Part shown: positions 25,017-31,162 of the stretch, in pieces | Numbering within the stretch: position 1 is the first letter of the stretch | Layout: every line of letters starts with the position of its first letter | Assembly: GCF_004799515.1 (NCBI RefSeq) | Contig: NZ_SSMX01000003.1 | Coordinates: 124,001 to 188,000, forward strand | From: Phenylobacterium sp. | Lineage (GTDB): Bacteria; Pseudomonadota; Alphaproteobacteria; Caulobacterales; Caulobacteraceae | DNA: 64,000 bases | Direction of reading: 5' to 3' | Translations under genes and position numbers: made by a program | Notes under the pieces: model-generated | What the model was told of the DNA's origin: nothing | Database searches by the model: none | Seen by the model: only the letters and a program-made list of their open reading frames with translations

Positions 25017-26237
25017 CTATTTCGGATCGGGCAGGCCCAGCACCCGCTTGGAGATCACGTTCAGGTTCACCTCCGAGGTGCCGCCCTCGATCGAATTGGC
25101 CTTGGTGCGCAGCCAGCCGTGGACCGCCGCCAGCTCGGTGGGCGAGAAGCCTTCGCCCGCCCAGCCCAGGCCCTGGCCGCCCATGGCCTCGACCATCAGC
25201 TCGGAGCGTTCCTTGGCGAACTCGGCCGCCGCGTATTTGATGATCGAGGTCGCAGCCGAGGGGCCGTTGGAGGCGCGCGACTCCGCGGCGATCCGGCCGA
25301 TGGTCTGGCGCAGCGCCTGGAAGTTCATCTTGTTCTCGGTGATCCGCCGGCGCAGCTCCAGGTCGCTGAGGCGGCCCTCCTCCAGCCCGACATAGGTCCT
25401 GGCCACCTCGCCCAGGTCACCGGAGGCGCCGCCCGCCGTGCCGCCCTCGCCGAAGCCGGCGGAGATGTTCTGCCGCTCATATTGCAGGAGGCGCTTGGCG
25501 ATTTCCCAGCCGCCGTTGATCTGGCCGACCAGATTGCCCTTGGGGATCTCGACCCCGGTGAAGAAGGTCTCGCAGAACGGGCTCTCGCCGCTGATCAGCC
25601 GGATCGGCCGGGTCTCGACGCCCTTCGAGGCCATGTCGATCAGGACGAAGGAGATGCCCTCGTGCTTCTTCGACGGATCGGTGCGAACCAGGCAGAAGCA
25701 CCAGTCGGCCTTATCGGCGTAGCTGGTCCACACCTTCTGGCCGTCGATCTGCCAATGGTCGCCCTTGTCCTCGCACTTGGTGGCGAGGCTGGCGAGGTCG
25801 GAGCCCGCGCCCGGCTCGGAATAGCCCTGGCACCAGCGGATCTCGCCGCGAACGATCCTGGGCAGGTGCTCGCGCTTCTGGTCCTCGTTGGCGTACTCCA
25901 GCAGCACCGGGCCCAGCATCCACAGGCCGAAGGAGAGCAAGGGCGGGCGGTAGCGGCCGGCGGCCATTTCTTGGTCGAGCACCCGAGCCTGCTGCGGCGA
26001 GAGCCCGCCGCCGCCGTAGGCCGTGGGCCAGGTGGGCGCGGTCCAGCCCTTGGCGGCCACGCGGTCGCGCCAGACGATCTGCGGATCGGCGGAGCCGTCG
26101 AAGGCGCGGCCGCCCCAGACGGCCTCCGGATCGGTCTTGGCGTCGGCGTCGCGCAGCTCCGGCGGATAGTTGGCCGCGAGCCACTCGCGCACCTCCGCGC
26201 GAAAGGCGTCGAGGTCGGTGGCGCCGAAATCGGCCAT
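25017..26237 (-). CDS. acyl-CoA dehydrogenase, long subunit (paralogue 5)
   Basis: A 406-residue member and the first gene of the block: MADFGATDLDAFRAEVREWL, GYSEPGAGSDLASLAT, RLLQYERQNISAG (Tyr instead of His before the Glu), and NSIEGGTSEVNLNVISKRVLGLPDPK. It has an N-terminal insertion (DAKTDPEAVWGGRAFDGSAD) not seen in the others. Upstream lies a 141-bp gap shared with the divergent lysyltransferase-like gene, which probably holds the promoter of the whole block. Confidence 0.88.
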   Translation of the reverse strand: MADFGATDLDAFRAEVREWLAANYPPELRDADAKTDPEAVWGGRAFDGSADPQIVWRDRVAAKGWTAPTWPTAYGGGGLSPQQARVLDQEMAAGRYRPPLLSFGLWMLGPVLLEYANEDQKREHLPRIVRGEIRWCQGYSEPGAGSDLASLATKCEDKGDHWQIDGQKVWTSYADKADWCFCLVRTDPSKKHEGISFVLIDMASKGVETRPIRLISGESPFCETFFTGVEIPKGNLVGQINGGWEIAKRLLQYERQNISAGFGEGGTAGGASGDLGEVARTYVGLEEGRLSDLELRRRITENKMNFQALRQTIGRIAAESRASNGPSAATSIIKYAAAEFAKERSELMVEAMGGQGLGWAGEGFSPTELAAVHGWLRTKANSIEGGTSEVNLNVISKRVLGLPDPK

Positions 26238-26378
26238 GGCGGACGGACCCTTGGGATACTGCGGAAATGGGCGGCCACCTTAGCGCCGCCCCTGGCGCAA
26301 CGAAACAGCCGTTTGAAGCGCTAAGACGCCGGCAAATCGGCTATAGAGCGTGACCCATCAACGGACGCACGGGGCTGG

Positions 26379-28079
26379 ATGCGCTTCCTGAGAGACCTTC
26401 GGCCGGCGGCCTTCGCCTTTGCGCCCTGGACGGCGGCGATCCTGACCTTGGCGGCCGGCGTGATGCTGCTGGCCTCGGGCGCGACCCCGTCCGAGCCCGT
26501 CCGCTTCATGCGGCTGATCCAGATCACCCCGGTCTATCTGATCGAGACCGCGCACTTCCTCTCCAGCCTGCTGGGCCTGGTGCTGGTTCTGCTGTCCTTC
26601 GGCCTGCGCGCGCGGCTGGACGCCGCCTGGTACGCCACCATCGGCGTGTTGCTGCTCTCGGCGACCCTGGCCCTGCTGAAGGGGTTCAACTGGGAGGAGA
26701 CCGCGGCGCTGGTTTCGCTGGCGGTGCTGATCGCGCCCTTCCACGGCGCCTTCCCGCGCAACGCCCGCCTCAGCCGCATGGAGATCACGCCGGGGTGGCT
26801 GTTCTCCGCGGCCTGCGCGGTGGTGGGCGCGGGCCTCCTGGGCCTCTGGTCGTTCCAGCATTCTGACTACGCCGACCGGCCCTGGTGGCGGGTGATGGCC
26901 GACGCCGACGCCGAGCGGGCGGTGCGCGCCTGGGCGGGCGCGGCCATCGTGCTGCTGGCCTTCGGGCTGTGGCGCCTGTTCGTCTCGGCGGCGACCCCGC
27001 CGGTGGTCGGCGAGACCGACCCCGATTTCGAGCAGGTGCGTTCCATCCTGGCCAAGGCCGAGATCGCCGAGCCCGGCTCCAACCTGGCGCTGCTGGGGGA
27101 CAAGCGCTTCCTGTTCTCGGCCTCGGGCGAGAGCTTCCTGATGTTCGGGGTGCGCGGCCGCGCCTGGGTCGCGCTGGGCGCGCCGGTGGGCCGGCGGGAC
27201 GAGCGGCAGGAGCTGCTCTGGCGCTTCCGCGAGCTGGCCGACAGCCATGCCGCGCGGCCGGGCGTGCATGGCCTCAACGCCGAGGACCTGCCGGAGATCG
27301 TCGAGCTGGGCTTCGCTATCCAGAAGGTGGGCGAGACCGCCGCCGTGCCGCTGGAGACCTTCTCCATGGAGGGCCGCAAGCGCGGCACCGCGCGGCGCGC
27401 GGCGCGCAAGCTGAAGGAGGCCGGCGCGACCTTCGAGGTGATTGAGGGCGAGGCGGTCGCCGCCCTGATGCCGGCCCTGCAGGCGATCTCCGACGAATGG
27501 CTGTCGCACCATGCGGGCGGCGAGAAGGGCTTTTCCATGGGCGGCTTCTGGCCGCGCTATGTGCAGGAGTTCCCGATCGCCGTGGTGCGCATGGGCGGCG
27601 AGGTGATGGCCTTCGCGACGCTCTGGACCACGGCCAGCCGCAGCGCCTTTTCCATGGACCTGATGCGCTACGCCGACGTCGCGCCGAACAACATCATGGA
27701 CTTCCTGTTCGTGGAGCTGATCGAGTGGGGTCGGCTCGAGGGCTACGAGGCCTTCGAGTTCGGCATCGCGCCGCTGGCCGGCCTCGACGACCGGCCGCTG
27801 GCGCCGATCATGTCGCGGGTGGGCCGCCTGCTCTTCGAGCGGGGCGAGGAGATCTACAACTTCCAGGGCGTGCGCCGGTACAAGGACAAGTACGACCCGC
27901 TCTGGCAGCCGCGCTATTGCGCCGCCCCGCACAAGTGGTCGATCCCCTGGCTGATGGCCGACGTCGGCCTGCTCTCGAGCGGCGGCGTCTCGGGCCTCTC
28001 CAAGCGCCCGAAGAAGGCCGACGAGGCGTCGAGGGAAGCGCCTGAACCGACGGCGCCGCAGCCGGCGGAGACCGCCTAG
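26379..28079 (+). CDS. MprF-like membrane protein with phosphatidylglycerol lysyltransferase domain (DUF2156)
   Basis: A 566-residue inner-membrane protein. About six helices occupy residues 1-210 (TAAILTLAAGVMLLASG, FLSSLLGLVLVLLSF, ATIGVLLLSATLALL, LFSAACAVVGAGLLGLW, AGAAIVLLAFGLW). A cytosolic DUF2156/GNAT-like domain follows at ~225-535 (GVRGRAWVALGAPVGRR, GTARRAARKLKEAG, NIMDFLFVELIEWGRLEGYEAFEFGIAPL, YNFQGVRRYKDKY). This domain transfers aminoacyl groups from tRNA to phosphatidylglycerol in MprF/LpiA. The protein is shorter than classic MprF (~850), so the separate flippase part is reduced. Its stop codon shares CTAG with the convergent lipoprotein gene. Confidence 0.82.
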   Translation: MRFLRDLRPAAFAFAPWTAAILTLAAGVMLLASGATPSEPVRFMRLIQITPVYLIETAHFLSSLLGLVLVLLSFGLRARLDAAWYATIGVLLLSATLALLKGFNWEETAALVSLAVLIAPFHGAFPRNARLSRMEITPGWLFSAACAVVGAGLLGLWSFQHSDYADRPWWRVMADADAERAVRAWAGAAIVLLAFGLWRLFVSAATPPVVGETDPDFEQVRSILAKAEIAEPGSNLALLGDKRFLFSASGESFLMFGVRGRAWVALGAPVGRRDERQELLWRFRELADSHAARPGVHGLNAEDLPEIVELGFAIQKVGETAAVPLETFSMEGRKRGTARRAARKLKEAGATFEVIEGEAVAALMPALQAISDEWLSHHAGGEKGFSMGGFWPRYVQEFPIAVVRMGGEVMAFATLWTTASRSAFSMDLMRYADVAPNNIMDFLFVELIEWGRLEGYEAFEFGIAPLAGLDDRPLAPIMSRVGRLLFERGEEIYNFQGVRRYKDKYDPLWQPRYCAAPHKWSIPWLMADVGLLSSGGVSGLSKRPKKADEASREAPEPTAPQPAETA

Positions 28080-28830
28080 CTCTTCAGGTTGCGGTCGATC
28101 AGGTGGTCGAGGTCGCCGTTGTCGCCATGGCGGTGGCGATCGCCTTCGCTGCGGTCGAGCGCGCGGAATTCGCCGACCACCAACGGCCCCGCGGTCGGCC
28201 CCTTGGCCACATAGCCCACCGCGCGCCAGCCGCCCGGCCCGCGCCGGTCGCTGGCCAGCACATAGACCAGCTCGGCGTTGGTGCGGCCCACGTCCTCGGC
28301 GACGACCTCGGCGCCGGCCGGGGTCGCGTGGACGATCGTGTGCTTGCCGCCCTTCTTGACGCTGACCTCGGTGTTCTTGCCGTCGTCGTGGACCGAGACG
28401 CCGAAGATCTTCACGTCCGAGCGGTCGTTGAGCGTGTGCACGTGGAAGAACGGCAGATCGACGTCGGTCCGCTCGCCTTCGTCCAGCTTGGAGATCGCCG
28501 GGACCGGCTTGAAGGGGAGCGGCAGCAGGGTGCGCAGCTCTGCCTGGTCGGGCGCGAGCGCCTCGGTGGCGGAGCGCCCGTCGAGGTCCAGGAGCTTGAG
28601 GCGCACCGTCTCGCCATCGGAGCCCTGATAGTCGCAGCTCCGTCCATCGCCGGCCTGAGCGGTGCGGGTCAGCGCGCCCTCGCGGTCCGGGCAGATCAGC
28701 GCCACCGGCGTCTTCATCGGGCCCGCGCCGATCGACGAGGGCTCGAATCCTTCATAGTTCCCCGCGTGGCGCAGGCCGACATCGCCAGCGCCGACGCGCC
28801 CACGGCGGCCAAGATGACTACGCGTTTCAT
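28076..28830 (-). CDS. lipoprotein-like hypothetical, apparently frameshifted near its N-terminus
   Basis: Two frames make one protein. The start at 28830 gives an export signal MKRVVILAAVGASALAMSAC with a lipoprotein-like Cys. After ATRG the frame runs to an unrelated tail. In the next frame NYEGFEPSSIGAGP leads directly into MKTPVALICPDREGAL and 213 residues ending at 28076. Restoring one G in the GGGG run (minus strand, 28763-28760) joins them into a ~251-residue lipoprotein. As it stands, only an unexported 213-residue product from the internal ATG at 28717 is encoded, with no clear ribosome site. The domain is unrecognised and contains HVHTLNDRSDVKIFGVSVHDDGKN. A sequencing error in the G-run is an equally good explanation. 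Confidence 0.6.
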
Positions 28831-28934
28831 GATCTCGAGAACCCCTGGCCCATCGTCGCCTCGGGCTGGAAAGTCGAGGCCGGCCGGGGTGAAGTCCAAT
28901 GAATTCGCGGTAAGGCGGCGGCTCAGGCCGGGCC

Positions 28935-30173
28935 TCAAGGCTGCGGCGCGTCGCTGACGAAGGCCGCGCCCTTGGCCTCCGGACCGAACCAGGTCACCGC
29001 CGCCAGCACCACGGCCACCACGCCGCAGACGATGGCCAGCGCCAGGCCGTAGTTGTTGCCGTTGGCCTCGGCGATCCGGGCCTGGATCACCGCATTGCCG
29101 GCGGCCAGCAGGTTGCCGAGCTGATAGGCGGTGCCGGGGAAGACGCCGCGGGCGTCGGGCGGCGACAGCTCGTTTAGGTGCGCCGGCACCACGCCCCAGG
29201 CCCCTTGCACCGCGACCTGGATGAGGAAGGCGCCGGCGCCCAGCATCAGGGGCGTGGTCCCGAAGGCCCAGAGCGGCAGGACGGGCAGGGCGAGCAGCGC
29301 GCCCAGCACCATGGCTCGGCGTCGTCCGATCTTCTCCGACAGCGCCCCGAAGATCAGGCCGCCGCAAACCGCGCCCAGGTTCAGCACCACGGTGAGCGTG
29401 GTCACCAGCCAGGGCGCGAAGCCGTGCTGCACCCGCAGGAACGTCGGGTAGAGGTCCTGCGTCCCGTGGCTGAAGAAGTTGAAGCAGGTCATCAGGACGA
29501 CGACGTAGGCCAGCCGCCGCCAATGGCCCTTCAGCGCCTGCAAGAGGGTCGGGCCCCTGGTGGCGTGGGCCTCGGCGCGCTGCGCCTCCCAAGCCGGCGA
29601 CTCCTGGACATTGCGGCGCACGTAGAGGATCACCAGGGCCGGCAGGACGCCCAGGCCCAGCATCACCCGCCAGCCGACCTGCGGCAGGAACAGGTTGGCG
29701 ATGGCGGCCAGGAAATAGCCGACCGGATAGCCCTCCTGCAGGATGCCGGAGACCACGCCGCGGCTTTTTACAGGAATGCTCTCGAGCGCTAGGGACGCGC
29801 CGATGCCCCACTCGCCACCCATGGCCACGCCGAACAGGGTCCGCAGGATCAGCAGGACGATCAGGTTCGGCGCGAAGGCGGAGGCGAGCGCCAGCACCGA
29901 ATAGATCGCCACGTCGGCCATCAGCACCGGCCGGCGTCCGTACCGGTCCGCCAGATGGCCGAACAGCAGCGCCCCCACCGGCCGCGCGCAGAGCGTGAGC
30001 GTCAGCGCCACGCTCACCGTTGAGACCGGCGCATGGAAGTCTGCGGCGATGTCCTTGATGACGAAGGTCAGCAGGAAGAAGTCGAAGGCGTCCAGCGCCC
30101 AACCCAGGAAGCTCGCCAGGAAGGCCGCCCGCTGGCCGCGGTCCAGCGCCCTCAGCTCGTCGATGATCACCAT
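28935..30173 (-). CDS. MFS transporter, SHS/ACS-like (carboxylate or sialate type)
   Basis: A 412-residue transporter with 12 predicted helices. Diagnostic motifs are LGWALDAFDFFLLTFVIKDIA in helix 1, GHLADRYGRRPVL between helices 2 and 3, and GGEWGIGASLALESIPVKSRGVVSGILQEGYPVGYFLA in helices 4-5. These fit the sialate:H+ symporter/lactate transporter group of the major facilitator superfamily. The likely substrates are organic anions such as lactate, pyruvate or sugar acids. It is a single gene, divergent from a small Ser/Thr-rich protein. Confidence 0.82.
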   Translation of the reverse strand: MVIIDELRALDRGQRAAFLASFLGWALDAFDFFLLTFVIKDIAADFHAPVSTVSVALTLTLCARPVGALLFGHLADRYGRRPVLMADVAIYSVLALASAFAPNLIVLLILRTLFGVAMGGEWGIGASLALESIPVKSRGVVSGILQEGYPVGYFLAAIANLFLPQVGWRVMLGLGVLPALVILYVRRNVQESPAWEAQRAEAHATRGPTLLQALKGHWRRLAYVVVLMTCFNFFSHGTQDLYPTFLRVQHGFAPWLVTTLTVVLNLGAVCGGLIFGALSEKIGRRRAMVLGALLALPVLPLWAFGTTPLMLGAGAFLIQVAVQGAWGVVPAHLNELSPPDARGVFPGTAYQLGNLLAAGNAVIQARIAEANGNNYGLALAIVCGVVAVVLAAVTWFGPEAKGAAFVSDAPQP

Positions 30174-30341
30174 GCCGCACGCGTTCCTGACGGCCGCCGC
30201 GCACCGTCGCGGCCGCCGGATGTGAACCGTGTCAGCAGTCGGCGGCCTTCGGCAAGGTTGCGGGCGTCCGAAGCGGCCTCAGGTAACCCATGGTTATCAG
30301 GTCATCTCCTAGGCTCCCGCGCCTAAGGGGGACGGCGCGCC

Positions 30342-30794
30342 ATGTCGGTATCTTCGGTCGGATCTTCATCGGCGGCTTCGGCCGGATTTTCCGCCTATTC
30401 GCCCTCCGCTGTGGCGCGGACGCCGGACGCCTCGGCCCTCGTTGCGGTTAGCGCGGCGATGGAGGTCGAAACGGTCACCCAGGCCGATGTGAGCGTGACG
30501 GTCGGTGGCGCTTCGCCGGGGCAGGCCGCCCAGGATGCCGAGACCGCCAAGGCGCTGACCACCCTGCAGCAGGTGGCGGACAGCCAGCGCGAATGGATCG
30601 CCGCGCTCAAGGCCGCCTACGAGGGCAAGCCCACGCCGAAGAGCGGGAACGCGAGCAGCGACGCCAAGGCGGCCGGCTCGAGCGCCACCGGCGGCTCCGA
30701 GCCTGACCCGTCCAGCGTGCAGGTCACCGTCACCCAGCAGACCACGGTGCAGACCAGCCTGGCGCTCAGCGCCCAGGTCGACATCTCCGCCTAG
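30342..30794 (+). CDS. Ser/Ala/Thr-rich hypothetical protein
   Basis: A 150-residue protein without signal peptide or membrane helix. The N-terminal 30 residues are Ser/Ala-rich (MSVSSVGSSSAASAGFSAYS). A central helix reads AETAKALTTLQQVADSQREWIAALKAAYEGKP, and the C-terminus is a Thr/Gln/Val-rich strand repeat (VQVTVTQQTTVQTSLALSAQV). It resembles in style, not in clear homology, the protein at 55209-55520. Unknown function; secretion without signal peptide is possible. Its stop shares CTAG with the convergent next gene. Confidence 0.55.
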   Translation: MSVSSVGSSSAASAGFSAYSPSAVARTPDASALVAVSAAMEVETVTQADVSVTVGGASPGQAAQDAETAKALTTLQQVADSQREWIAALKAAYEGKPTPKSGNASSDAKAAGSSATGGSEPDPSSVQVTVTQQTTVQTSLALSAQVDISA

Positions 30795-30997
30795 CGGGGT
30801 CCGGCGATCACTCCGGTCTGCTGGCCGATATAGGCCAGGATGAAGAACAGGCAGGCTGCCGACGCCAGCATGATGAACCGCCAGGGCACGAGCCTCGGCT
30901 CCTTATGCGGATTCGGCGGCCGAGATCCGCGCCAGCCGGCGAACAGCGCCAGCAAGAAAAGGCCGGCCGCGAGGCCGAGGGGAAGCGTCAGATCCAT
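30791..30997 (-). CDS. small two-helix membrane protein
   Basis: A 68-residue protein with two helices (LGLAAGLFLLALFAGWRG and FIMLASAACLFFILAYIGQQ) and a basic, Pro-rich loop (RPPNPHKEPRLVPWR). The family name is not known to me, but the layout is common for conserved alphaproteobacterial small membrane proteins. It lies divergent to podJ with a 165-bp intergenic region. Confidence 0.65.
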   Translation of the reverse strand: MDLTLPLGLAAGLFLLALFAGWRGSRPPNPHKEPRLVPWRFIMLASAACLFFILAYIGQQTGVIAGPR

Positions 30998-31098
30998 CTG
31001 CGACGCGATAGCGCAGGCGCACCCCCAAATGTAATGCGTCCGTATCCGCCGGGGTCATTCCGTCCACAGCCAAGATGCGCGAACCACTACATCTAGCG

Positions 31099-31161
31099 TT
31101 AGGCTTTCGTTTACACCCCAAATCACGGTGGTAGCGTTCCTCTGTCCAGGAGGGGCGATTC
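31099..31161 (+). promoter_or_regulatory. podJ upstream region with a GANTC site and weak CtrA-like box
   Basis: TTAG-N7-TTTA at 31099-31113 differs at two positions from the CtrA consensus TTAA-N7-TTAA. GATTC, a CcrM methylation site, lies at 31157-31161, just before the ATG. In Caulobacter podJ is cell-cycle regulated by CtrA, GcrA and DnaA, so these are worth recording, but the match is weak. Confidence 0.3.
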
Positions 31162-31162
31162 G

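Noticed and set aside
28739..28752. GGCTCGAATCC, resembling the T-arm of a tRNA
   Set aside because: No acceptor, D-arm or anticodon stem fits around it, and it lies inside the lipoprotein reading frame.
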